In this document: one piece after another, positions 8,697-16,061 of the stretch
How positions within the stretch are numbered: position 1 is the first letter of the stretch
Layout of the letters: the number at the start of each line of letters is the position of its first letter
From: Cellvibrionaceae bacterium
GTDB taxonomy: Bacteria > Pseudomonadota > Gammaproteobacteria > Pseudomonadales > Cellvibrionaceae
Assembly: GCA_021151695.1 (NCBI GenBank)
Contig: JAGKWU010000011.1
Coordinates: 76,400 to 140,399, forward strand
Length of the DNA: 64,000 bases
Reading direction: 5' to 3'
Translations under genes and position numbers: made by a program
The notes under the pieces: model-generated
Databases searched by the model: none
What the model was told of the DNA's origin: nothing
What the model saw: the letters and a program-made list of their open reading frames with translations, nothing else

Positions 8697-10148
8697 TTAA
8701 ATACTGACGCCTTCCGCCAGTTTGTAGTGCTTGCCATGCTTATTGGCGAGCAACTGCTTAGCCAATGAACCTGCCACCATGCCGATAGTGCCCATCAACA
8801 GGCCGGCCAACTGCGCGGGGAAAGCCTCACCCAAATCAGTGGCCAAAAACGCTATCCAGGTAACCAGGCCCAAAGCGATCGACAAAATTGCCCCTTGCGT
8901 TGTTGCGCGTTTCCAATAGAGACCAAATACCAGCGGAACAAATGCGCCCACCAAAGTCACCTGATAGGCACTGGATACCATTTCATAAATAGAAGTGCCC
9001 TGCAGTGCAATCGCATAACCGCACACGCAAATGCTGAAGGTTAAAACCGCTATACGCATGGTGCGCAATTCCTGTTTGTCACTCACCCGCGGAAAAAATT
9101 GTCGCCAGATGTTTTCAACAAAAGTAACGGAAGGCGCGAGCAGCGTAGCAGAGGCGGTGGATTTGAGCGCAGACAGAAGCGCACCAAAGAAAATTACCTG
9201 CATCACAAACGGCATATGCTCCAACACAAGCGTAGGGATTACTTTTTGCGGATCTTCAGAGATCAATTGCTGGGCTTTTTCCGGCATGATGATGAGCGCG
9301 CTAGTCACCAAAAACATAGGCACAAACGCAAACAAAATATAACTCAAACCACCAATGACTGGACCATGGGTAGCAGCGCGCTGGTCTTTGGCAGACATCA
9401 CCCGTTGAAACACGTCTTGCTGGGGAATCGAGCCCAACATCATGGTGATGGCCGCCGCAATGAAGAAGGTTACCTCTTTGAAACTGGGCTCAGGCATAAA
9501 GCGGAAGAGATCTTTGCTCTGTGCGAGGGAGATAACCTTGTCAGCACCGCCGGCGAGATTGGCCGCAACCACCGCGATAATCGTGAGCCCCACAACCAAA
9601 ATAATCATCTGCACGAAATCAGTAACTGCCACCGACCACATACCGCCGAACAATGTGTACGCGAGAATAGATGCTGTGCCAATAATCATACCGACAGGAA
9701 CGGTAATAGCACCATCAGAGAGCAAATTAAACACGAGCCCCAGCGCGGTAACCTGAGCGGAAACCCATCCCAAATAACTCAAAATAATCGTAAAAGAACA
9801 GATCACTTCCACACTGCGACCATAGCGCTCACGGTAGTAGTCGCTAATCGTCAACAGTGTCATCTTGTAGAGTTTGGCTGCGAAAAATACTCCCACCAAA
9901 ATCAAACAGGTACCGGCGCCGAACGGATCTTCCACGATGCCGTTCAATCCTGACTCGACAAAACGCGCAGGAATTCCCAGCACAGTCTCGGAACCAAACC
10001 AGGTTGCAAAGGTAGTTGTGATCACCATCACCAATGGCAAATGGCGGCCAGCAATAGCGAAGTCAGCGGTATTTTTAACTCGTCTGGCAGCCCACAGGCC
10101 TATGGCGATCGTAAAAAACAGATACAGGAAAACGAGACTTAACAACAT
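8697..10148 (-). CDS. Sodium:solute symporter (SSS family)
   Basis: The 483-residue polytopic membrane protein has about 13 hydrophobic helices and the SSS (LeuT-fold) landmarks. It has a first-helix motif with an ATWFGSETVLGIPA stretch, a DYYRERYGRSVEV loop, and the AYTLFGGMWSVAVTDFVQ signature in the middle. Such proteins take up sugars, amino acids, carboxylates or nucleosides with Na+. The closest general pattern is to symporters of unassigned substrate found widely in gammaproteobacteria, so no substrate is given. It is a single-gene unit with its own terminator. Confidence 0.88.
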   Translation of the reverse strand: MLLSLVFLYLFFTIAIGLWAARRVKNTADFAIAGRHLPLVMVITTTFATWFGSETVLGIPARFVESGLNGIVEDPFGAGTCLILVGVFFAAKLYKMTLLTISDYYRERYGRSVEVICSFTIILSYLGWVSAQVTALGLVFNLLSDGAITVPVGMIIGTASILAYTLFGGMWSVAVTDFVQMIILVVGLTIIAVVAANLAGGADKVISLAQSKDLFRFMPEPSFKEVTFFIAAAITMMLGSIPQQDVFQRVMSAKDQRAATHGPVIGGLSYILFAFVPMFLVTSALIIMPEKAQQLISEDPQKVIPTLVLEHMPFVMQVIFFGALLSALKSTASATLLAPSVTFVENIWRQFFPRVSDKQELRTMRIAVLTFSICVCGYAIALQGTSIYEMVSSAYQVTLVGAFVPLVFGLYWKRATTQGAILSIALGLVTWIAFLATDLGEAFPAQLAGLLMGTIGMVAGSLAKQLLANKHGKHYKLAEGVSI

Positions 10149-10483
10149 AATGCTGGCCCCTTGGCTAATTCAAAAAAAGTTGGCACCTGATCTGAAAGCA
10201 AAAACCCGGCCTGAAGTGGGGCGCGCAGCTCTCTCACCTTGTCAGTACACCTGAAAAAATATGTGGGAAGAAATGATCGCGATTGCTGTCCTCACCTGCA
10301 GATTTTTTATTGGCACTGCCTGCAGGTTTTATTGATGGATAAGGGACTCTCGGATCCATTAAACCGGCATTAGTTGCCGGGACGCCGGCTGGCGCCGGGC
10401 GGCATGCATTTTAATAAAATTTTGCGCACAAAATCCAGTCGCCAACGAGCAGGAACCAGAGCTTATGAGGAGATAAAAAGAAC
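10149..10483. other. Intergenic region between the symporter and sutA
   Basis: No gene is supported in these 335 bases. They must hold the leftward promoter of the symporter. The region has a few short repeats of CCTGCAG and a stretch rich in GCCGGC, but no motif I can assign. Confidence 0.45.
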
Positions 10484-10506
10484 TTGGCCCCGCAGTGCGA
10501 GGCCAA
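10484..10506 (-). terminator. Rho-independent terminator of sutA
   Basis: A ten-pair stem (TTGGCCCCGC with GCGAGGCCAA, one wobble) has a 3-base loop. Reading leftward it is followed by a T-rich run. It lies 18 bases after the sutA stop codon. Confidence 0.8.
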
Positions 10507-10524
10507 AGTCTGGAAGGAGTGTTC

Positions 10525-10839
10525 TTAAATGGGGCGACCACCGTAATCGGGGGCGGGCTTCTTTGGCGGATCCGCAGTCACATTGGGTGGAATCTCATTG
10601 ATCTTGCCACCGCGAGCCAGGAAAGCTGCAACCTGGTCTTCCAGCTCATCGCGCGCCTTTTGGCGTGAAGCAATACTGAAATCCTCCAGCGCTTCAGTGG
10701 CCGCAGCCGCAGCCGCCTTTCCACCTGACTTATATTCGGCGTCGTCGCTATCACCAGACTCCTCATCGGCGTCTTCGACATCACCGTCGTCTATCGGCTC
10801 TTCGATTTCGTCTTCTTCGTTAATGAGATCATCGCTCAT
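10525..10839 (-). CDS. sutA: SutA-like RNA polymerase-binding regulator
   Basis: The small acidic protein is about 104 residues. The N-terminal half is almost entirely Asp/Glu; the middle has an alanine run; the C-terminal half is a helix followed by a conserved tail, FLARGGKINEIPPNV then ADPPKKPAPDYGGRPI. This architecture and tail match Pseudomonas SutA (about 105 residues), which binds RNA polymerase and raises expression of housekeeping and ribosomal genes during slow growth. The location downstream of glnK-amtB is also as in Pseudomonas. The ATG at 10839 is chosen because AGGTGA lies at good distance and the length fits; an upstream ATG at 10872 would add 11 residues. Function here is inferred by homology. 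Confidence 0.85.
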   Translation of the reverse strand: MSDDLINEEDEIEEPIDDGDVEDADEESGDSDDAEYKSGGKAAAAAATEALEDFSIASRQKARDELEDQVAAFLARGGKINEIPPNVTADPPKKPAPDYGGRPI

Positions 10840-11180
10840 ACTTTCACCTGCATTCAATATTTCTTGGGTCAATCTAATTAGCTAACCGGTGTAACCCTCG
10901 GCTTCGCCTAATTTATAGCTCAGAGGTTTATAGACGTCATCCAAGCGATTGCAAATTTTTAGGCTTTTTTTCTCTTAAGGTCAAGCCGTCAAAATATTCC
11001 AGTTATTAACTGGGCAATCGCCGGCATTTTACTGGTGCAGCCGCGAAGCGCAACACCTTCGCCCGCAAAAAAATGGGCTTATTTTGATGGGCAAAGCCTG
11101 TGCCAAAACTATTTATGACAGTTTTGCTTCGCCCAAAATTCAGCCACTCGAATCGAATTTGGTCATTTTATAAGTAAAAA
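10840..11180. other. Intergenic region upstream of sutA
   Basis: No gene is seen in about 340 bases. The part next to sutA is AT-rich and probably holds its promoter. The part towards glnK has several GGGC/GCCC stretches that could pair locally. No known regulatory RNA is recognised. Confidence 0.4.
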
Positions 11181-11204
11181 AAAGCGCACCCTATGGTGCG
11201 CTTT
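11181..11204 (-). terminator. Rho-independent terminator after the second glnK
   Basis: The stem AAAGCGCACC/GGTGCGCTTT has a 4-base loop (CTAT) and an A run on the left, which reads as a T run on the minus strand. Confidence 0.9.
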
Positions 11205-11224
11205 TAATTGGTAGCGAAGCTTGA

Positions 11225-11563
11225 TTAGATAGCTTCTGAACCTGTTTCGCCAGTGCGTATACGAATGATCTCTTCCAGCGGAGCGATAAAAATTTTACCG
11301 TCGCCAATTTTACCTGTGTGAGCCGCTTTGCTGATAGCTTCTACCGCCTGCTCAACCATGGAGTCATCCACAGCCAGCTCAAGTTTTACTTTTGGCAAAA
11401 AATCCACAACATATTCGGCACCGCGATAGAGTTCGGTGTGGCCCTTCTGGCGACCAAAACCTTTCACTTCAGTTACGGTCATGCCTGTTACACCCACTTC
11501 AGATAAAGCGGTACGCACATCGTCCAATTTGAACGGTTTTACAACAGCAGTAATCAGTTTCAT
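11225..11563 (-). CDS. glnK: PII signal-transduction protein (GlnK/GlnB type), copy 2
   Basis: The 112-residue trimeric nitrogen and energy sensor starts MKLITAVVKPFKLDDVR and carries the T-loop with the uridylylated Tyr (ELYRGAEYVVDFLPK) and the B-loop/C-terminal nucleotide-binding segments (HTGKIGDGKIF, RIRTGE). It lies downstream of amtB on the same strand, but 320 bp away and behind a terminator-like hairpin, so it probably has its own promoter. It is close to the copy upstream of amtB and may be the GlnB-like partner; sequence alone does not separate GlnB from GlnK. Confidence 0.93.
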   Translation of the reverse strand: MKLITAVVKPFKLDDVRTALSEVGVTGMTVTEVKGFGRQKGHTELYRGAEYVVDFLPKVKLELAVDDSMVEQAVEAISKAAHTGKIGDGKIFIAPLEEIIRIRTGETGSEAI

Positions 11564-11883
11564 TGTGTGATCCTTTATTTATCGTCTCATTCAGTCTAGC
11601 GGTGCGTGACATAAAAGGCCATAGAGTGCAAAGCCCAAAGATTTCATCCGCTTATCGATTAAGAGCCAAGATATTGAGTAAAAAGCTAAGATACACCTTG
11701 GGACTGCGAAAAGCACCTGCCGCCTGTTTTGCATTATAGACACGCTAAACCTGCCGCGCTGTTAGTTGTCGCACCCACTCAAAATACATAACACAAAAGC
11801 CAGACTCCAGGCTTAAAAAAAGCCCCTTGGAAAAACCACCAAGGAGCCTTTTACAAGAGCAAACAGGTTTGCAAACCACTCAA
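11564..11883. other. Intergenic region between amtB and the second glnK
   Basis: These 320 bases hold a terminator-like hairpin for amtB (listed separately) and, nearer glnK, an AT-rich segment that should carry the glnK promoter. I looked for a -24/-12 sigma-54 element on the minus strand and found none with correct spacing. Confidence 0.45.
11822..11849 (-). terminator. Terminator-like hairpin after amtB
   Basis: CCTTGG and CCAAGG arms extended by wobble pairs have an 8-base loop. On the minus strand a run of seven T follows. It sits between the amtB stop and the downstream glnK. Confidence 0.75.
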
Positions 11884-13389
11884 TTATGAGTGGTAAGCGC
11901 GCTCGCCGTGTTCTGCTGTATCCAGACCTTCGGTTTCCACTTCGTCGCTCACACGCAGGCCGATGATGACATCAACCAACTTGTAGGCAACCAGCGATAC
12001 CAGACCTGACCACACCAGAGTTACACCCACAGCTTTAGCTTGCGCCAGCACTTGAGTACCTATACCGGCAAAGCCCCAGGTGCCTGCAACATAGTCGTAC
12101 ACACCAGTACCGCCGAGGTCCGGGCTGTTGAACACACCGGTCAAGAGCGCACCGAGGATACCGCCGATACAGTGAACACCGAATACGTCCAGGCTATCGT
12201 CGTAACCCAGTGCCGCTTTCAGTTTCAGCACTGCCAGCATACAAACGAAGCCACCCAGTACACCAATCACAATACTGCCCATTGGACCAACCCAACCACA
12301 CGCCGGGGTAATTGCAACCAGACCCGCTACAGCACCAGAAGCAGCGCCCAACATGGTTGGTTTGCCGCGCAGAATCCACTCACCGAAAGTCCAGGCCAAT
12401 ACAGCAGCAGCGGTTGCCAGGAAGGTATTGATAAATACTTGTGCGGCAAAACCGTTAGCTTCCAGGTTTGAACCTACGTTGAAACCGAACCAACCCACCC
12501 ACAGAAGCGCAGCGCCAATCATAGTGAACGGCAGGTTGTGCGGTGCCAGTGATTGAGTACCGAAACCTTTACGCTTACCGATCAGCAAACAACCTACCAG
12601 ACCAGCGATACCCGCGTTGATGTGTACTACGGTACCGCCAGCGAAATCCAGTGCCCCCCATTGGAACAGCAAGCCAGCGGTCGCAGTCGCAGCAGCACCA
12701 GCCTCAGCAGTGGTGTACGCATCTGGACCCGCCCAGAACCACACCATGTGTGCGATTGGCAGATAAGAGAAAGTGAACCACAGCACCATGAACAGCAGCA
12801 CTGCAGAGAACTTCATACGCTCGGCAAATGCACCTACGATCAGACAAGGAGTCAGAGCCGCAAAGGTCATTTGGAAGGCAGCGTAAAGATATTCAGGAAT
12901 GTAGACGCCTTTGCTAAAAGTAGCGGCGGCGGTCAGGTTACCGGCAGCATCCAACATATCTTTCAGGAACAGGCGATCCAAACCACCGATAAAGGCACTG
13001 CCTGACGTAAACGCCAGCGAGTAACCGTAAATCGACCAGAGGACACTAACCAGGCAGAAGGTCACAAAAATCTGCATGGACAGCGACAACATGTTCTTGG
13101 CGCGTACCATGCCGCCGTAGAACAGCGCCAAGCCTGGTAACACCATGAACAATACCAACAGTGTACTGGTCAACATCCAGGCGATATCACCTTTTTCAAA
13201 CTTTGGAGCCACAGGTGCATCGGCGGCGGGAGCAGCAGCTTCGGGAGCGGCAGCAACAGCGGTTGCCTCGGCAGCAGCACTGCTGGCAGCCTGTACGGCG
13301 TCATCCGCAAAAGCGGCACCGGCGGAGAGCAACAGCCCAGCCACACCGGCAATAAGAGCGAGCTTGCGGCTCATTTCAACAAATTTCAT
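11884..13389 (-). CDS. amtB: Ammonium transporter AmtB
   Basis: The product is about 501 residues, with a signal peptide (cleavage near AGAAFADD) and an Ala/Pro-rich linker, then 11 membrane helices of the Amt/Mep/Rh channel fold. Landmarks include the ALFYGGMVRAKN motif after the first helix, the twin-histidine pore segments FAGGTVVHINAG and DVFGVHCIGGI, and a cytoplasmic C-terminal tail that PII proteins block. It lies directly downstream of a glnK (30-bp gap), the conserved glnK-amtB pair. The start may be the ATG at 13389 or the GTG one codon upstream, both behind AGGAG. Confidence 0.96.
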   Translation of the reverse strand: MKFVEMSRKLALIAGVAGLLLSAGAAFADDAVQAASSAAAEATAVAAAPEAAAPAADAPVAPKFEKGDIAWMLTSTLLVLFMVLPGLALFYGGMVRAKNMLSLSMQIFVTFCLVSVLWSIYGYSLAFTSGSAFIGGLDRLFLKDMLDAAGNLTAAATFSKGVYIPEYLYAAFQMTFAALTPCLIVGAFAERMKFSAVLLFMVLWFTFSYLPIAHMVWFWAGPDAYTTAEAGAAATATAGLLFQWGALDFAGGTVVHINAGIAGLVGCLLIGKRKGFGTQSLAPHNLPFTMIGAALLWVGWFGFNVGSNLEANGFAAQVFINTFLATAAAVLAWTFGEWILRGKPTMLGAASGAVAGLVAITPACGWVGPMGSIVIGVLGGFVCMLAVLKLKAALGYDDSLDVFGVHCIGGILGALLTGVFNSPDLGGTGVYDYVAGTWGFAGIGTQVLAQAKAVGVTLVWSGLVSLVAYKLVDVIIGLRVSDEVETEGLDTAEHGERAYHS

Positions 13390-13419
13390 CACGGGAAATT
13401 CTCCTGACTTGTTATTGGT

Positions 13420-13758
13420 TTAAAGGGCTTCGTCGCCAGTTTCGCCAGTGCGAATACGCACCACCTGCTCCAGACTGGATACAAATATCTTCCCGTCGCC
13501 GATTTTGCTGCTGTTAGCGGCCTTGGTAATAGCTTCTACTACACGATCCACTTCACCTTCAGCTACTGCAATTTCCACCTTGGTTTTTGGCAAAAAATCG
13601 ACCACGTACTCAGCGCCACGGTAGAGTTCAGAGTGGCCCTTCTGGCGCCCAAACCCTTTAACCTCGGTCACTGTCATACCGTGAACTCCAATTTCGGACA
13701 AAGCTTCACGCACGGCGTCAAGTTTGAACGGCTTAATGACTGCTGTTACTAACTTCAT
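13420..13758 (-). CDS. glnK: PII signal-transduction protein GlnK
   Basis: The 112-residue PII protein has T-loop ELYRGAEYVVDFLPK (the Tyr is the uridylylation site) and a C-terminal RIRTGETGDEAL. It binds AmtB and closes it when nitrogen is plentiful. The ATG at 13758 follows AGGAG eight bases upstream and gives the standard family length, so an extension to 13797 is rejected. It is the first gene of the glnK-amtB operon and is preceded by a sigma-54-type promoter, as expected for NtrC-controlled nitrogen genes. Confidence 0.96.
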   Translation of the reverse strand: MKLVTAVIKPFKLDAVREALSEIGVHGMTVTEVKGFGRQKGHSELYRGAEYVVDFLPKTKVEIAVAEGEVDRVVEAITKAANSSKIGDGKIFVSSLEQVVRIRTGETGDEAL

Positions 13759-13902
13759 TTTTTGTACTCCTAAAAAATCCTGCACACCTGGATGCAAGAA
13801 GCACCGGAAATACCACTTTATTTGAGAGGGTCCCCATAAAATCGCACCAGGATGTCTCGTTTCAGCCCATCAGGAATACGACTTTATATTCAATGACGAT
13901 TT

Positions 13903-13918
13903 AGCATTTTGCAGGCCA
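13903..13918 (-). promoter_or_regulatory. Candidate sigma-54 (-24/-12) promoter of glnK-amtB
   Basis: The minus strand reads TGGCCTGCAAAATGCT. It has the invariant GG and GC with exactly ten bases between them and matches most of the TGGCACG-N4-TTGCW consensus. It lies about 145 bases upstream of the glnK start codon. GCACCA half-sites that resemble NtrC half-sites occur further upstream (around 14005-14045), but no complete NtrC palindrome is seen. Confidence 0.7.
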
Positions 13919-14208
13919 ATTAAAATTTATTTTTATAAATCAACAGGATGCGATTTTTCGCACTTATAAAACCAAGCCCAAGTGCAAACTAAACCAGACA
14001 ATGCGCACCAAAAGCGACCACTACCGCGTGCGCATAGCACCAAAATGGGATAGCCGCAGCAATGCCACTCACGCTGCCACCTAAATCAACCCAACATTCA
14101 CCAAAAACAGGCAATTTTTAAATGCCCAAGCAGGTTTTCGCGCGGGTTCGCAGGGGGTAAACTGCACCAAACCGTTGCCATCCCTTTCAAAACTACGGAA
14201 GCAAAACC
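13919..14208. other. Divergent regulatory region between glnK and ubiK
   Basis: No gene is seen. The region is expected to carry the enhancer sites of the leftward nitrogen operon and the rightward promoter of ubiK. Several GCACCA/TGGTGC-like half-sites are scattered in it. Confidence 0.4.
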
Positions 14209-14457
14209 ATGATCAGCGAATTTGCCCAGCGCCTCAGCCAGGAGTTACAGCAAGCTCTGCCAATGCTGGATAAGTTATTACCCAAGCGCGAGTTGCAGCT
14301 CGCAATACAATCGGCACTCGGAAAACTCAACCTGGTGAGTCGCGAGGAATTTGATGCGCAAACCGCCGTTCTCCAGCGCACCCGAAGCCGTCTCGAACAA
14401 TTGGAAGCACGCTACGCTCAACTTGAACAACATCTGGATTCAACTCAAAAACAGTGA
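14209..14457 (+). CDS. ubiK: UbiK family accessory factor (BMFP domain)
   Basis: The small protein (82 residues) has an N-terminal amphipathic helix (MISEFAQRLSQELQQALP), a middle segment with FDAQTAVLQRTR, and a C-terminal heptad coiled coil (LEQLEARYAQLEQHL). This is the YqiC/UbiK family, a trimeric factor that helps the late, oxygen-dependent steps of ubiquinone synthesis and contacts membrane lipids. The position between the glnK operon and yifB is the same as in Pseudomonas. Confidence 0.9.
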   Translation: MISEFAQRLSQELQQALPMLDKLLPKRELQLAIQSALGKLNLVSREEFDAQTAVLQRTRSRLEQLEARYAQLEQHLDSTQKQ

Positions 14458-14567
14458 GAGATAAACCGCAAGCCGCGCCCTCGCGCTTTGCATTCCAATA
14501 GCAACTTGTATATCTTCAGCGCGTCCGCCATTGACGGCACATCACCTCAAACCTGCAAGGAATGCTT

Positions 14568-16061
14568 ATGTCGCTCGCGATTGTTTATACCCGCGCCAAA
14601 CTCGGCGTTAATGCCCCGCTAGTTACCGCAGAAGTCCACCTCTCCGCCGGCCTACCGAGCCTCTCCATCGTCGGCCTGCCAGAAGCCGCCGTTAAAGAAA
14701 GCAAAGACCGGGTACGCAGCGCCATTATCAATAGCCATTTCGAATTTCCGGCCCGACGCATAACCATCAATCTGGCCCCGGCTGACCTACCAAAAGAGGG
14801 TGGCCGTTTCGATTTAGCTATAGCCCTCGGCATCCTCGCCGCCTCGGGACAAATTCCGCCGCAGACGCTTGAACGTTATGAATTTCTCGGCGAATTGGCA
14901 TTGTCTGGCGAACTACGTGCCGTTAGTGGCGCCCTGCCTGCCGCCATGGCCTGCGCCGACAACCAGCGCGAACTGATTATCAGCGCCGAAAGTGCTGGCG
15001 AAGCGGCGTTGAGTAGCAGCGCGCGAGTGTTCGGCGCAGAAAGCTTGCTGCAGGTTTGCGCTCATTTGCAGGATAGAGAACATTTATTTCAAGCGAGCGC
15101 ACCTGAACCGTTAGAGCCGGAAACCCCATTAGATTTATGCGATGTAAAAGGTCAAAGCCAAGCCAAACGCGCCTTGGAAATAGCTGCCAGCGGCGGCCAT
15201 AATTTATTATTCTTTGGCCCACCAGGAACCGGCAAAACCATGCTGGCCAGCCGCCTGCCGGGAATCCTCCCACGCCTTAATGAACGGGAAATGCTGGAGG
15301 TCGCGGCCGTCTACTCAGTATCCGCACAATCACAGGGGCAACCCTGGAGAAGCAGACCGTTTCGCAATCCACATCACACCGCTTCGGCAACGGCGCTGGT
15401 AGGAGGGGGAAGCACACCCAAACCTGGCGAAATCTCGCTTGCACATTGCGGTGTACTTTTTCTTGATGAATTGCCCGAATTTAATCGCAAAGTGCTCGAG
15501 GTATTACGTGAGCCTCTGGAGAGCGGAGAGGTCAGGATTTCGCGCGCACGCAGTCAGGCTTGCTACCCGGCGCGCTTCCAATTAATTGCCGCGATGAATC
15601 CCTGTCCCTGCGGCTATTTCGGCAATCAGGATGATCGCTGTCGCTGCACGCAGGACCAAGTGCGTCGCTACCGGGATCGCATTTCGGGTCCAATGCTGGA
15701 TCGCATCGACATGCACGTGCCTGTACGCGCCCTGCGCCAAGGGGAAATTCACAGCAAACAACACAGCGATAGCAGCCTCGATATTCGCGAAAGAGTTGAG
15801 CAGGCGCGCATCGTACAGGTAAAGCGTCAAGGCAAAGCCAATTGTCAACTCAGCGCGCCAGATCTGGAAAAGCATTGTCAACTCGCAGACAGCGACAAGG
15901 CGCTATTGGAACACGCCATACAAAAAATCGGCCTGTCGACCCGTGCCTACCATCGCGTATTGAAAGTGGCGCGCACACTGGCCGACATGCAGGGCAAGCT
16001 CCAACCGGATACCGAAAACATCAGCGAAGCACTGAGTTATCGAATATTGGATCGTCAATAA
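14568..16061 (+). CDS. yifB: YifB/ComM family Mg-chelatase-like AAA ATPase
   Basis: The product is about 497 residues. The N-terminal ChlI-like domain (residues 1-170; ITINLAPADLPKEGGRFDLA) is followed by an AAA module with Walker A (FFGPPGTGKTMLA), Walker B (GVLFLDELPEF), sensor and arginine motifs, and the MNPCPCGYFG zinc-like cysteine segment. ComM of this family is a hexameric branch-migration helicase that helps integrate DNA taken up in natural transformation; the role here is inferred. The ATG at 14568 follows AAGGA with proper spacing and matches the E. coli N-terminus (MSL-IV-TRA). Its 3' end overlaps the convergent c-di-GMP gene by 41 bp. Confidence 0.94.
   Translation: MSLAIVYTRAKLGVNAPLVTAEVHLSAGLPSLSIVGLPEAAVKESKDRVRSAIINSHFEFPARRITINLAPADLPKEGGRFDLAIALGILAASGQIPPQTLERYEFLGELALSGELRAVSGALPAAMACADNQRELIISAESAGEAALSSSARVFGAESLLQVCAHLQDREHLFQASAPEPLEPETPLDLCDVKGQSQAKRALEIAASGGHNLLFFGPPGTGKTMLASRLPGILPRLNEREMLEVAAVYSVSAQSQGQPWRSRPFRNPHHTASATALVGGGSTPKPGEISLAHCGVLFLDELPEFNRKVLEVLREPLESGEVRISRARSQACYPARFQLIAAMNPCPCGYFGNQDDRCRCTQDQVRRYRDRISGPMLDRIDMHVPVRALRQGEIHSKQHSDSSLDIRERVEQARIVQVKRQGKANCQLSAPDLEKHCQLADSDKALLEHAIQKIGLSTRAYHRVLKVARTLADMQGKLQPDTENISEALSYRILDRQ

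Noticed and set aside
10172..10188. TGGCAC-like start of a sigma-54 promoter on the plus strand
   Set aside because: The second element lacks GC at the right distance, and no rightward gene follows it.
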